64,000 nt of DNA, taken from contig NZ_CP039648.1 of assembly GCF_004923315.1 (NCBI RefSeq), forward strand, positions 655,001-719,000, in the 5' to 3' direction. The position numbers and the translations under genes are program-made. The notes under the pieces are model-generated. The model was not told the origin of the DNA, searched no databases, and saw only the letters and a program-made list of their open reading frames with translations. This document shows positions 1-13,017 of the stretch, piece after piece (position 1 is the first letter of the stretch; each line of letters starts with the position of its first letter). Origin of the DNA: Azospirillum sp. TSA2s (GTDB taxonomy: Bacteria > Pseudomonadota > Alphaproteobacteria > Azospirillales > Azospirillaceae).

Positions 1-585
1 CTGGCGGTTGTAGTCGACGATCCACCAAGTGTTGCGCACGCCATGCTTCCAGCCCTCCTGCAGGGCTTCGAAGATGTTGCCCTCGTCCATTTCGGCATCG
101 CCGACCAGCGAGACCATGCGGCCTTCCGGCAGGTCGGCGGCCCAGCCCTTGGCCTTCAGGTAATCCTGGACCAGAGAGGCGAAGAGGGTCTGCGCCACCC
201 CCAGCCCGACCGAGCCTGTGGAGAAATCGACGTCGTCCACGTCCTTGGTGCGGGACGGGTAGGACTGGGCACCCTTGTAGCCGCGGAAATTCTCCAGCTT
301 CTCCCGCGTCTGGTTGCCCAGCAAATACTGGATGGCGTGGAAGATCGGGCTGGCATGGGGCTTCACCGCCACCCGGTCCTCCGGCCGCAGAGCCGAGAAG
401 TAGAGCGCCGTCAGGATGGTCGACATCGAGGCGCTGGAGGCCTGATGCCCGCCAATCTTCATCCCGTCCAGGTTGGGGCGGACATGGTTCGCGTTGTGGA
501 TGGTCCAGGACGCGAGCCAGAGTACCTTGCGCTCCAGCTCGGCCAGGCAGGCGAGATCGGCGGAGGACGGCTGGATCGCGGTCAT
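1..585 (-). CDS. Transketolase-like / homodimeric PDH-type E1 component, N-terminal part (runs off the window)
   Basis: The first 195 residues of a thiamine-diphosphate enzyme; the rest lies beyond base 1. The ThDP/Mg motif is visible as GDAEMDEGN (residues 162-170) followed by DYN at 191-193. KIGGHQAS and KPHASP are typical of the transketolase/homodimeric pyruvate dehydrogenase E1 group. The ATG at 585-583 opens the frame. It is divergent from an Lrp/AsnC gene. In Pseudomonas putida an Lrp-type regulator (mdeR) accompanies mdeB, an E1 for alpha-ketobutyrate, so a 2-oxo acid dehydrogenase from amino-acid breakdown is a reasonable guess. The substrate cannot be told from this fragment. Confidence 0.8.
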   Translation of the reverse strand, partial: MTAIQPSSADLACLAELERKVLWLASWTIHNANHVRPNLDGMKIGGHQASSASMSTILTALYFSALRPEDRVAVKPHASPIFHAIQYLLGNQTREKLENFRGYKGAQSYPSRTKDVDDVDFSTGSVGLGVAQTLFASLVQDYLKAKGWAADLPEGRMVSLVGDAEMDEGNIFEALQEGWKHGVRNTWWIVDYNRQ

Positions 586-718
586 GGGTCTGCTCCCGAA
601 CGGGTGTTTATGGTTGGAAGAGCCTATCATTTGTGATCCGGCAGATGCTTGCGAAGTGGCGCCGGCCGCGGTTGCGCTTTAGCATCGGATGCCAGGATAA
701 CAGTGGAAACGGCATTCC

Positions 719-1201
719 ATGCCAAAACATCCTTTAGACCGCATCGACCGCAAGATCCTGTCCGCCCTCCAGCAGGACGGCCGGCTCCCAAACAACGAAC
801 TGGCCGAACGGGTCGGGCTGTCGCCCTCCCCTTGCCTGCGCCGGGTCAAGGCGCTGGAGGAGGCCGGGGTGATCGCCCGCTACGTCGCGCTGGTCGATCC
901 GGCCTCCGTCGACCTGCCGGTCAACATCTTCGTCAATGTCAGCCTGGAGCGGCAGGTGGAGGCGCGGCTCGACGGGTTCGAGGCGGCGGTGATGGCGCGG
1001 CCGGAGGTGCTGGAATGCTATCTGATGACCGGCGACGCCGATTACCTGTTGCGGGTGGTGGTGCCGGACCTTGCCAGCTACGAGCGGTTCCTGAAGGAAC
1101 ATCTGACCCGCATTCCCGGCGTCGCCAACATCCGCTCCAGCTTCGCCTTGAAGCAGGTACGCTACCGCACCGCCCTGCCGCTGGAGCATCTGGGGGAGTA
1201 G
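719..1201 (+). CDS. Lrp/AsnC family transcriptional regulator
   Basis: 160 residues, normal for the family. The N-terminal winged HTH starts [17 protein letters not shown], with a recognition region around [18 protein letters not shown] (about 26-43). The C-terminal half is a RAM ligand-binding domain (about 65-145). It probably senses an amino acid or related effector. It is transcribed away from the partial E1 gene across a 133-bp gap, so it is the likely local regulator of that gene. Its stop lies 4 bp from the convergent MFS transporter stop. ATG start at 719. Confidence 0.9.
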   Translation: MPKHPLDRIDRKILSALQQDGRLPNNELAERVGLSPSPCLRRVKALEEAGVIARYVALVDPASVDLPVNIFVNVSLERQVEARLDGFEAAVMARPEVLECYLMTGDADYLLRVVVPDLASYERFLKEHLTRIPGVANIRSSFALKQVRYRTALPLEHLGE

Positions 1202-1205
1202 GGCG

Positions 1206-2486
1206 TCATGCTTTGGCCGTTGCCGGCTTGGCTCGACTGCCGATCATCGGCACCAGCAAAGCCGCGAGCAGGCACAGAGCGCCGGCGGTGGCGAAAGCCG
1301 GCAGATAGCTTTGAAGAGCTGTTCGCGACAGACCGGCGCCAAAGGCCGCGACAGCGGCGCCCAACTGGTGGCCGGCGAAAACCCAGCCGAAGACGAGGTT
1401 GGCGCGCTCCCGGCCGAAGCGCTCCGCCGTCAGCCGCACGGTCGGCGGAACGGTGGCGATCCAGTCCAGGCCGTAGAAGACGGCGAAGAGCGACAGGCCG
1501 TAGAGGGTGAAGTCCGAATAAGGCAGATAGAGCAGCGACAGGCCGCGCAGGCCGTAATACCAGACCAGGAGCCAACGGTTGTCGTAGCGGTCGGACAGCC
1601 AGCCGGACCCCACCGTGCCGATGAAGTCGAAGATCCCCATCACCGCCAGCAGGCCGGCCGCCTGCACCTCCGGCACGCTGAAATCGACGCAGAGCGGGAT
1701 CAGGTGGGTCTGGATCAGGCCGTTGGTGCTGGCGCCGCAGATGAAGAAGGTGGCGAACAGCACCCAGAAGGTCCGCGTCACCGCGGCCTCGCGCAACGCC
1801 CCCAGCGCCGCCGGCAGGATGGCGCCGGCCGGGGCGGCTGGCGGCGCGCCCCCGACCTCGCCGAAGGCGGACAGGCCGAGGTCTGCCGGACGGTCGCGCA
1901 TCAGGGCCAGCATCGCCAGGGCCGCCGCTGCGATCAGGCCGCACAGGAGGGCGATGGCGCTTCGCCAGCCATAAGCCTCGGTCAGCATCGACAGCAGCGG
2001 CATGAAAACCAGCTGCCCGGTGGCGGAGCTGGCGGTCAACAGACCGATCACCAGCCCGCGGCGGGCGACAAACCAGCGGGTCGCGATGGTGGCGCCCAGC
2101 ACCATGGCGGTCAGGCCGGTGCCGAAGCCGACGACGAAGCCCCACAGCAGGATCAGCTGCCAGACCTCCCGCATCGCCAGCGAGGCGAGCAGCCCGCAGC
2201 CGATCAGCGTCAGGGAGGACAGCACCATGCGGCGGACGCCGAAGCGGTTGATCATCGCGGCGGCGAACGGCCCCATCAGTCCGAACAGCAGCAGGCGGAT
2301 CGCCATGGCCAAGGAGATGTCGGCGGTGTCCCAGCCGAATTCCCGCTGCAGGGGCAGCAAAAGCACGCCGGGAGCGCCCACCGCCCCGGCGGACACCAGC
2401 ATGGACAGGAAGGTGACGGCGACGACGACCCATCCATAATGGATGTCACGACGGGCCAAGGTGGCGGCAAGAGGTGTGGACAGCAT
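1206..2486 (-). CDS. MFS transporter
   Basis: 426 residues with about twelve hydrophobic segments and the usual two-lobed MFS plan. The loop after TM2 carries NRFGVRRM and the equivalent loop in the second half carries SDRYDNRW, the A-motif positions. This is an inner-membrane secondary transporter. It closely resembles monocarboxylate/oxalate-formate-type MFS carriers, but the substrate is not readable. It follows the SDR gene on the same strand after 28 bp, so the two probably form an operon handling one small organic compound. Confidence 0.88.
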   Translation of the reverse strand: MLSTPLAATLARRDIHYGWVVVAVTFLSMLVSAGAVGAPGVLLLPLQREFGWDTADISLAMAIRLLLFGLMGPFAAAMINRFGVRRMVLSSLTLIGCGLLASLAMREVWQLILLWGFVVGFGTGLTAMVLGATIATRWFVARRGLVIGLLTASSATGQLVFMPLLSMLTEAYGWRSAIALLCGLIAAAALAMLALMRDRPADLGLSAFGEVGGAPPAAPAGAILPAALGALREAAVTRTFWVLFATFFICGASTNGLIQTHLIPLCVDFSVPEVQAAGLLAVMGIFDFIGTVGSGWLSDRYDNRWLLVWYYGLRGLSLLYLPYSDFTLYGLSLFAVFYGLDWIATVPPTVRLTAERFGRERANLVFGWVFAGHQLGAAVAAFGAGLSRTALQSYLPAFATAGALCLLAALLVPMIGSRAKPATAKA

Positions 2487-2514
2487 CGGCTCGTAACTCC
2501 AGTAACCGGCCTTG

Positions 2515-3294
2515 TTATTGCGCGGTCACGCCGCCATCGATGTTGATCGACTGGCCGGTGACGAAGCCGGCGGCGTCGGAGCAGAGCCAGAGCACGGCTG
2601 CCGCCACCTCTTCCGGGCGACCGACGCGGCCGATGGGATGGCGGGGGCCCATCACCGCCTCCACCCGGTCGGCACCGCCGAACGAGGCCTGGGTCATCGG
2701 CGTCTGGATGATCGCCGGACAAACGGCGTTGACGCGCACGCCGAAGGCCGCGACCTCGATGGCGGCGGTGCGGGTCAGCCCCTCCACCGCCGCCTTGCTG
2801 GCGGAATAGGCGGCATTCCCGGCCATGCCGATCTGACCCAGCACCGACCCGGTGTTGACGATGGCGCCACGGCCCTGGTGGCGCATGATCGCCAATTCAT
2901 GCTTCAGGCAGAGCCAGACGCCTTTTACGTTGACGGTCAGCACGCGGTCGAAGGCGGCTTCCTCCATCTCGGTCAGCGGCGCGACCTGATGGATGCCGGC
3001 ATTGTTGAAGGCGGCGTCGAGGCGGCCATGGTCGCGCTCAATCCGCTCGAACAGCGCGGCGACTTCCGCCGCATCGGCGACATCGGCGGCCACGAACTGG
3101 CCGATGCCGCCGGCACGGCCGATCAGGTCCACCGTCTCCAGCCCCTCGGCTTCGCGCCGGCCGGTGACGATCACCGTCGCCCCCGCCCCGGCGAAGGCCA
3201 GCGCCGTCGTACGACCGATGCCGGACGTGCCGCCGGTGACCAGGGCGACACGCCCGCTCATGTCCGCCCCCGTGATGTTCATTCCACTGCTCAC
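2515..3294 (-). CDS. SDR family oxidoreductase
   Basis: Classical short-chain dehydrogenase of 259 residues. It shows the Rossmann motif TGGTSGIG (20-27), NNAG, a catalytic Ser in NTGSVLG, YSASK, and a C-terminal NIDGG. NAD(P)-dependent alcohol/ketone chemistry is expected; the substrate is unknown. The start chosen is GTG at 3294-3292 because AGGAG lies six bases upstream of it. An ATG four codons later is the alternative. It heads a probable two-gene operon with the MFS gene. Two inverted repeats just upstream (3349-3393) may be an operator. Confidence 0.88.
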   Translation of the reverse strand: MSSGMNITGADMSGRVALVTGGTSGIGRTTALAFAGAGATVIVTGRREAEGLETVDLIGRAGGIGQFVAADVADAAEVAALFERIERDHGRLDAAFNNAGIHQVAPLTEMEEAAFDRVLTVNVKGVWLCLKHELAIMRHQGRGAIVNTGSVLGQIGMAGNAAYSASKAAVEGLTRTAAIEVAAFGVRVNAVCPAIIQTPMTQASFGGADRVEAVMGPRHPIGRVGRPEEVAAAVLWLCSDAAGFVTGQSINIDGGVTAQ

Positions 3295-3348
3295 GACTCT
3301 CTCCTGTCCGTCATCCGGATTCTGCGCTCCGGCCGGTGCCGGGCGCCA

Positions 3349-3393
3349 TTGATGACGATCATCATCAATACGAGTTTTTATGATGTCCATCAT
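3349..3393. promoter_or_regulatory. Paired inverted repeats, putative operator upstream of the SDR gene
   Basis: Two dyads lie in 45 bp. TTGATGA-N6-TCATCAA spans 3349-3368 and ATGATG-TC-CATCAT spans 3380-3393. They share a TGATGA/TCATCA core and sit 55-100 bp upstream of the SDR start in AT-richer DNA. No regulator gene is adjacent. The position suggests a repressor or activator site for the SDR-MFS operon; the binding protein is unknown. Confidence 0.45.
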
Positions 3394-3394
3394 T

Positions 3395-4002
3395 AAAACG
3401 CAGGCGGAGCCGTGATTCCCGGAGCCTCAGCCATGCGTGGTCCGAATGGCGCGTAACGGCGGGCGACACCACATCTGCACGGGCACGGGCGGCGGCTGCG
3501 AGTTGCAGGCGCCGGTCCGGCGATGCCCACCCATCCGGGAGGTCTATTCTGGCCCTGGTTGCAACGCTGCCGAACACCGGCAACCGGAACGGCACACGGC
3601 GCCCGCCATGGCGAAAGCCACGGATCCTGGGCCATGTGGTGGGCCCGACACACGGCCCTCCCCTTCGATCCGGCATCTTGAGGATAAGCTTGACCGCCGC
3701 CGCGCAACGGATCATGAAGGCGCGAACATGCCGCTTCATGTATCCGCATGTATCGGGTGCCGTCGGGTCTTTCTCTTTCTTTCGGTCGGGCGAATGTTGT
3801 TTTCGCGGCGCTTGGGCAGCCCAAGACTTGGCATCTCCCATCGGCACAGGTGCCTCCGAGCCCGATGGCAAGCATTCGTTAACCATAAAGCACCACAACT
3901 AGCGAGCGGCCCATCGCCGCATTCAGCCGATCGCCGGGACCGTATGACGAACGGGTCCGTTTGGCGCCACCGCGCTGATTCCTTTTGGAAGGCTGACACA
4001 GC
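3395..4002. other. 608-bp non-coding stretch between the SDR operon and the Pls gene
   Basis: Open frames here have atypical composition (Arg/Pro/His-rich) and no recognisable domain, so no gene is called. It holds the SDR control region at its left edge and a TTAACCATAAAG motif at 3879-3890, about 115 bp before the Pls start. The 3' half should contain the Pls promoter, but no convincing -35/-10 pair was found. Confidence 0.5.
3879..3890 (+). promoter_or_regulatory. TTAACCAT motif (CtrA half-site-like)
   Basis: TTAACCATAAAG reads toward the Pls gene. TTAACCAT is a described 8-mer CtrA-associated motif in alphaproteobacteria. The full TTAA-N7-TTAA site is absent. The same 12-mer recurs at 23828-23839 before pelC. 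Functional meaning is inferred only. Confidence 0.3.
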
Positions 4003-8109
<4,107 letters not shown>

Positions 8110-8136
8110 ACAGCCGGCATCAGCGGCGAAAAGACG

Positions 8137-8176
8137 AGGCTGGTCATACCATTGCGGTGTGCCGGCCTTTTCTTTT
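8137..8176 (+). terminator. Probable intrinsic terminator of the Pls gene
   Basis: AGGCTGGT (8137-8144) can pair with GCCGGCCT (8161-8168) using two G-U pairs, followed by TTTCTTTT. It lies 27 bp after the stop codon. A moderate-strength hairpin. Confidence 0.5.
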
Positions 8177-8228
8177 GCCCATCTTCGGCCAACGACAAAC
8201 CGTCGCGCGCAGTTACTCTCTCCGATGG

Positions 8229-8256
8229 TTGTCTCAGCCCCGCAGCGGTGTATAAG
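8229..8256 (+). promoter_or_regulatory. Putative sigma-70 type promoter of the fumarase gene
   Basis: TTGTCT (8229-8234) and TATAAG (8251-8256) are separated by 16 bp. Transcription from about 8263 would give a roughly 90-nt GC-rich leader before the fumarase ATG. Confidence 0.5.
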
Positions 8257-8352
8257 GGGGGCCGAGCGCGGCCTGCCCCCTTCGCGCGCCCGACCGGGCG
8301 CGTACCGCGGAGGCGAGCGGACGCCGTTGGATCGTGATGAAGGAACGCCCCA

Positions 8353-9978
8353 ATGCCCGACGACATCGCCTCAGCCCGCGGTCTGTTTCCGCTCGCCAAG
8401 GACGACACGACCTATCGCAAGCTGACCTCGGATTACGTCTCGGTCGTCGAATTCGACGGCGAGCAGATCCTGAAGGTCGAGCCGGAAGGTCTGCGCCTGC
8501 TGGCCGAGGCTGCCTTCTCCGACATCAACCATCTGCTGCGTCCGGGCCATCTTGCCCAGCTCGCCAAGATCCTGGACGATCCGGAGGCGTCGGCCAACGA
8601 CCGCTTCGTGGCGCTCGACCTGCTGAAGAACGCCAACATCGCCGCCGCCGGCACCCTGCCGATGTGCCAGGACACCGGCACCGCCATCATCATGGGCAAG
8701 AAGGGCCGCCGCGTCTGGACCAAGGGCGGCGACGAGACCGCCCTGTCGGAGGGTGCGCGCGACGCCTATCTGAAGCGCAACCTGCGCTACAGCCAGTTGG
8801 CACCGATCTCCATGTATGAGGAGAAGAACACCCGGAACAACCTGCCGGCCCAGGTCGACATCTATTCCGAGGGCGAGGACTATTACAAGTTCCTGTTCAT
8901 GGCCAAGGGCGGCGGGTCGGCCAACAAGACCTTCCTGCATCAGGCCACGCCGTCGGTGCTGGCCCCCGACCGGCTGCTGAAGTTCCTGGAAGACAAGATC
9001 CGCTATCTCGGCACCTCGGCCTGCCCGCCCTACCACCTCGCCATCGTCATCGGCGGCCTGTCGGCGGAGCAGAACCTGAAGACGGTGAAGCTGGCCTCGG
9101 CCCGCTATCTCGACAACCTGCCGACCGAGGGCGGTGAGGACGCGCACGCCTTCCGCGATCTGGCGATGGAGGCCGAGGTCCACAAGCTGACCCAGAACAT
9201 GGGCATCGGCGCCCAGTTCGGCGGCAAGTATTTCTGCCACGACGTCCGCGTCATCCGCCTGCCGCGCCACGGCGCCTCCATGCCGATCGGCATCGGCGTG
9301 TCCTGCTCGGCCGACCGTCAGGCGGTTGGCAAGATCACCAAGGACGGCATCTTCCTGGAGCAGCTGGAGACCGATCCGGCCCAGTATCTGCCGGAGATCG
9401 GCGACGAGCATCTGTCGGGCGATGTCGTGAAGATCGACCTGAACCAGCCGATGGAGCAGATCCGCGCCACGCTGTCGCAGTACCCGATCCGCACCCGCCT
9501 GTCGCTGACCGGCCCGCTGATCGTCGCCCGCGATCTGGCCCACGCCAAGCTGCGCGCCCGCCTGGACGCCGGCGAGCCGCTGCCGGACTATTTCAAGAAC
9601 CACCCGATCTATTACGCCGGCCCGGCCAAGACGCCGGAAGGCTACGCCTCCGGCTCCTTCGGGCCGACGACGGCGGGCCGCATGGACAGCTTCGTCGACC
9701 AGTTCCAGGCGGCGGGCGGTTCCATGGTCATGCTGGCCAAGGGCAACCGCAGCCCCGAGGTGACGGCGGCCTGCAAGCAGCATGGCGGCTTCTATCTCGG
9801 TTCGATCGGCGGCGCCGCCGCCCGTCTGGCCCAGGACTGCATCAAGAAAGTGGAATGCGTCGAGTATCCCGAACTCGGCATGGAAGCCATCTGGCGCATC
9901 GAGGTGGAGGACTTCCCGGCCTTCATCATCGTCGACGACAAGGGCAACGACTTCTTCAAGGAGTTGAAGCTCGCCTGA
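8353..9978 (+). CDS. fumA: Fumarate hydratase, class I (iron-sulfur)
   Basis: 541 residues, the usual length of a one-chain class I fumarase. It reversibly hydrates fumarate to L-malate in the TCA cycle and needs an oxygen-sensitive [4Fe-4S] cluster. Conserved Cys positions that could ligate the cluster are in [16 protein letters not shown] and VSCSADR. GGSANKT and the C-terminal TTAGRMDSF region match the alpha and beta domains fused in one chain. GGAAC precedes the ATG. It is monocistronic, between a promoter at 8229 and a strong terminator at 10000. Confidence 0.95.
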   Translation: MPDDIASARGLFPLAKDDTTYRKLTSDYVSVVEFDGEQILKVEPEGLRLLAEAAFSDINHLLRPGHLAQLAKILDDPEASANDRFVALDLLKNANIAAAGTLPMCQDTGTAIIMGKKGRRVWTKGGDETALSEGARDAYLKRNLRYSQLAPISMYEEKNTRNNLPAQVDIYSEGEDYYKFLFMAKGGGSANKTFLHQATPSVLAPDRLLKFLEDKIRYLGTSACPPYHLAIVIGGLSAEQNLKTVKLASARYLDNLPTEGGEDAHAFRDLAMEAEVHKLTQNMGIGAQFGGKYFCHDVRVIRLPRHGASMPIGIGVSCSADRQAVGKITKDGIFLEQLETDPAQYLPEIGDEHLSGDVVKIDLNQPMEQIRATLSQYPIRTRLSLTGPLIVARDLAHAKLRARLDAGEPLPDYFKNHPIYYAGPAKTPEGYASGSFGPTTAGRMDSFVDQFQAAGGSMVMLAKGNRSPEVTAACKQHGGFYLGSIGGAAARLAQDCIKKVECVEYPELGMEAIWRIEVEDFPAFIIVDDKGNDFFKELKLA

Positions 9979-9999
9979 TCAGGCTGACAGGTCGCGACG

Positions 10000-10036
10000 G
10001 GGCGCGGCGCCTTGCGAGAGGCACCGCGCCCTTTTT
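10000..10036 (+). terminator. Rho-independent terminator of fumA
   Basis: GGGCGCGG pairs with CCGCGCCC, extended by GCC/GGC, around an 8-nt loop and followed by five T. It starts 21 bp after the fumA stop. Confidence 0.85.
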
Positions 10037-10111
10037 CCTGCCCGCTTGCCGGACGGCACCAAGGGTGCCTATCTTCATCGCATCGGGATCGGGATCGGGG
10101 AGGGATTTGCA

Positions 10112-10354
10112 ATGGACGGTGTCCATGACCGGCGCACGCCGAAGCGGGACGTCACCTTGTCGCTGGACGAGGACATCCTGCAACGCGCGCAGACCCTTCC
10201 GGGTGACCTGTCGGAGCGGGTCGAGAAGCTGCTGGCCGATGAAGTGGCGAAGGCGGATCGTGAGCGTCAGCTGGATGCCGTGATCGAGGCGTGGAACCAA
10301 TTCGATGAGAAGCACGGTTCCTTCGCCAACCAGTATACTGATGACATCTTATGA
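10112..10354 (+). CDS. ccdA: CcdA-type antitoxin
   Basis: 80 residues. The N-terminal half (DVTLSLDEDILQRAQ) looks like a ribbon-helix-helix DNA-binding unit. The C-terminal tail WNQFDEKHGSF resembles the toxin-wrapping segment of CcdA. ATG at 10112 is chosen because GGGGAGGGA lies just upstream; an earlier in-frame ATG adds an unconserved tail. It overlaps the toxin gene by ATGA. It is expected to neutralise CcdB and autoregulate the pair. Confidence 0.88.
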   Translation: MDGVHDRRTPKRDVTLSLDEDILQRAQTLPGDLSERVEKLLADEVAKADRERQLDAVIEAWNQFDEKHGSFANQYTDDIL

Positions 10355-10668
10355 GCCAGTTCGACGTCCATAGGAATATCGGTGCCCGTCGCCAGACAAC
10401 TCCGTACGTGGTTGTAATTCAATCCAGAAGATTCGATCGGTCCCGCAACCGCGTCGTCATTCCAATGGTCGACAAGAGTGCGGAGCCTCCCATCGATCCC
10501 CAACTGAACCCGTCCTTCGAAATCGACAGACGATCGGTGGTTCTTCATCCATTGCAGACCGTAACGGTTAGCGCCGATCAGCTCGGCGAAAAGGTCTGCT
10601 CCCTCGCCGACGACAGCGACCGCATCATCGCCGCCATCGACCTCCTGATTTCCCGTGCCTGGGGATGA
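10351..10668 (+). CDS. ccdB: CcdB-type toxin (gyrase poison)
   Basis: 105 residues, close to the ~101 of F-plasmid CcdB. The start MSQFDVHRN, the middle NPSFEIDRRSVVLHPLQ and the end AIDLLISRAWG follow the CcdB family pattern. The family traps DNA gyrase on DNA. Translation is coupled to ccdA by a 4-bp overlap. A degenerate or inactive copy is possible but nothing is visibly broken. Confidence 0.88.
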   Translation: MSQFDVHRNIGARRQTTPYVVVIQSRRFDRSRNRVVIPMVDKSAEPPIDPQLNPSFEIDRRSVVLHPLQTVTVSADQLGEKVCSLADDSDRIIAAIDLLISRAWG

Positions 10669-10675
10669 GTAGCCC

Positions 10676-11356
10676 GTGACACCCGCCCAAATCCAAGACC
10701 GCATCCTGTACCGTGACGGGCTGATGCTGATCCTCGACAAGCCTGCCGGGCTGCCGGTCCATGCCGGTCCCGCCGGCGGGCCGAACCTGGAGCGGCATTT
10801 CGATGCGCTGCGCTTCGGCTTTCCCAAGCCGCCGTCGCTGGCCCACCGGCTGGACCGCGATACGTCGGGTTGCCTGATCCTGGGCCGCCATGCCAAGGCG
10901 CTGCGCAAGATCGGCATCCTGTTCCAGAACGGCAAGGTCGATAAAACCTATTGGGCGGTGGTCGCCGGCACTCCGCCGCAGGAGTCCGGACGGATCGAGC
11001 TGCCGCTCGCCAAGGTCTCCAACAAGACCGGCGGCTGGCGCATCGTCGGCTCACCTGATGGGCAGGCGGCGGTGACCGACTATGTCGTGCGTGGGCAGGC
11101 CGATGGGCTGACTTGGCTGGAATTGACGCCGCACACCGGCCGTACCCACCAGATCCGCGTCCATTGCGCGTCGATCGGCTGTCCGCTGGTCGGCGATCCA
11201 CAATATGGCGGACCGGAGGGCAAGCCGCTGCATCTGCATTCCCGCGCCATCTCGCTGCCGCTCTACCCCAAGCGCGATCCGGTCGGCGCTGTGGCCCCGG
11301 TCCCGCCGCACATGCGGGCGGCGCTGGCCGCTTGCGGCTTTACCGAGGCTTCATAG
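10676..11356 (+). CDS. RluA-family pseudouridine synthase
   Basis: 226 residues. The catalytic motif HRLDRDTSG carries the essential Asp, preceded by LDKPAGLPVH and followed by LTPHTGRTHQIRVH, all hallmarks of the RluA group. There is no S4 domain, as in the RluA/TruC-like short forms. It isomerises uridine in rRNA or tRNA; the exact site is not predictable. GTG start at 10676, 7 bp after ccdB, so it may be co-transcribed with it by accident of position. Confidence 0.92.
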   Translation: MTPAQIQDRILYRDGLMLILDKPAGLPVHAGPAGGPNLERHFDALRFGFPKPPSLAHRLDRDTSGCLILGRHAKALRKIGILFQNGKVDKTYWAVVAGTPPQESGRIELPLAKVSNKTGGWRIVGSPDGQAAVTDYVVRGQADGLTWLELTPHTGRTHQIRVHCASIGCPLVGDPQYGGPEGKPLHLHSRAISLPLYPKRDPVGAVAPVPPHMRAALAACGFTEAS

Positions 11357-11449
11357 CTTCACCGCCACCCTCCGTCCTTGCTGCAACGCGGCAGGCTGCT
11401 CCATGATCATCGATGGAAATGGGGCGATCACGGCCGGGGGGACAAGCGC

Positions 11450-12898
11450 ATGATACCGATCGGCACTACGACCGCCCGCTGGATGACCTTGCGCTATGCC
11501 CTGGCGCTGACGCTGATCGCGCTGGGCACGCTGGCCGGCTTCGTCATGACCGAGCGGGTCATCGGCCAGCACGAACGCATGCTGGAGGTCGTCAACGTTT
11601 CCGGCCGGCAGCGCATGCTGTCGCAGCGGACGGCCCTGCTGGTGGAGCAGTTGAAGACCGCGACCGATCCCGCAACGCGCGTCGACCTCGCCCGGCGGCT
11701 GGATGGTGCCACGGACATGTTCGAAGCTGCCCACCAGCGGCTGAGCGGCCGTGCCGGGCCGGAGGAAGGGCCGCCGCTGGGACCAACGCCGCAGGAATTG
11801 TTCTACGGCGGATCCGACCCGCTGGACCCGGTGGTGACCGAGCATATCGCCGCCCTGCGCCGGGTTATCGCCGCCGCATCCGCCGGTCAGCCGCCGGACC
11901 CGGCGGAAGCGGACCGCATCACAGCCCAGGCGCTCGGCCCGCTGCTGGACCGTCTGGAAGAGGTGGTGGCGCTCTATCAGGAGGAGGGAGAGGCGGGCTT
12001 CCACACCCTGCATCGGCTGGGGCTGGCGGCACTGCTGATCACCCTGCTGATCCTGGCGGTGGAGGCGCTGGCGATCTTCCGGCCGATGACCCGGCAGGTG
12101 CGCCGCCAGTTCACCGAGATCCTGCGCATGGCGGAAACCATCGAGCGCGCCAACGCCACGCTGGAACAGCAGGTGCGCGAACGGACGGCCGAACTGCACG
12201 CCGCCAAGACCACCGCGGAACAGGCCCACCGCGCCAAGTCCCGCTTCCTCGCCCACGCCAGCCACGACCTGCAACAGCCCCTTCAGGCCATCGGCATGTT
12301 CACGGGCATTCTGGAGCGCCAGCCACAAAGCGGCAAGGCGGCGGCCCTGCTGACCGACCTGAAGGCGGCGCAACGGTCGATGCGCGATCTGCTCAATGCC
12401 ATCCTCGACATCTCCAAGCTGGAGTCGGGGGTGGTGACGCCGAAGCCGGCCAACCTGCCGCTCTCCCCCCTGCTCGACCAGTTGGAAGCGGAGTTCGCCG
12501 GGCAGGCGGAGGCGAAGGGGCTGAGGCTGCGCGCCATCCCGACCGATGCGGTGGTGCGGAGCGACCCGGCCCTGCTGGAGCGCATTCTCCGCAACCTGAT
12601 CGCCAACGCCATCCGCTATACCGAGACGGGCGGCGTTCTGGTCGGCTGCCGCACCCGCGGCGATACCCTGTGGATCGAGGTCTACGACACTGGCCGCGGC
12701 ATCGCCGAACCCGACCGCCAGCGCATCTTCGAGGAGTTCGTCCAGCTCGACCGCCCCGACCGCGACCGCAGCGAGGGCATCGGGCTGGGCCTCGCCATCG
12801 TCGAGCGGCTGGCAAGGCTGCTGGGTCATCCGGTGACGGTGCGTTCGGTGGAAGGGCGCGGAACCGTGTTCGCGGTGGGGGTGCCGCTGGCGGGGTGA
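11450..12898 (+). CDS. Sensor histidine kinase with PilJ/NarX-type N-terminal sensor
   Basis: 482 residues. TM1 is at about 15-33. The periplasmic part holds SGRQRMLSQR, the motif of the type IV pilus methyl-accepting/NarX-like sensor domain. TM2 is at about 185-205, followed by a coiled coil. The H-box RFLAHASHDLQQPLQ has His272. The ATPase carries NLIANAIRYT (N box), DTGRGIAE (G1) and GIGLGLAIV (G2). There is no receiver domain and no response regulator beside it, so it is an orphan. ATG at 11450; a longer frame starting at 11378 overlaps nothing useful. The signal is unknown. Confidence 0.9.
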   Translation: MIPIGTTTARWMTLRYALALTLIALGTLAGFVMTERVIGQHERMLEVVNVSGRQRMLSQRTALLVEQLKTATDPATRVDLARRLDGATDMFEAAHQRLSGRAGPEEGPPLGPTPQELFYGGSDPLDPVVTEHIAALRRVIAAASAGQPPDPAEADRITAQALGPLLDRLEEVVALYQEEGEAGFHTLHRLGLAALLITLLILAVEALAIFRPMTRQVRRQFTEILRMAETIERANATLEQQVRERTAELHAAKTTAEQAHRAKSRFLAHASHDLQQPLQAIGMFTGILERQPQSGKAAALLTDLKAAQRSMRDLLNAILDISKLESGVVTPKPANLPLSPLLDQLEAEFAGQAEAKGLRLRAIPTDAVVRSDPALLERILRNLIANAIRYTETGGVLVGCRTRGDTLWIEVYDTGRGIAEPDRQRIFEEFVQLDRPDRDRSEGIGLGLAIVERLARLLGHPVTVRSVEGRGTVFAVGVPLAG

Positions 12899-13017
12899 GA
12901 TTGTCGCGTTGCAGGGAACGATCTGGTGTTAACGCACTGGATTGTTCCGCAGGGTGTTGGGTGCCAAATTCCCCTCCAGACAACGACACACACCCCAACG
13001 GCACGGAGGGTTCCACC

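Noticed and set aside
8371..9783. A 470-codon minus-strand frame opposite fumA
   Set aside because: Antisense shadow of a well-supported gene with biased composition and no domain.
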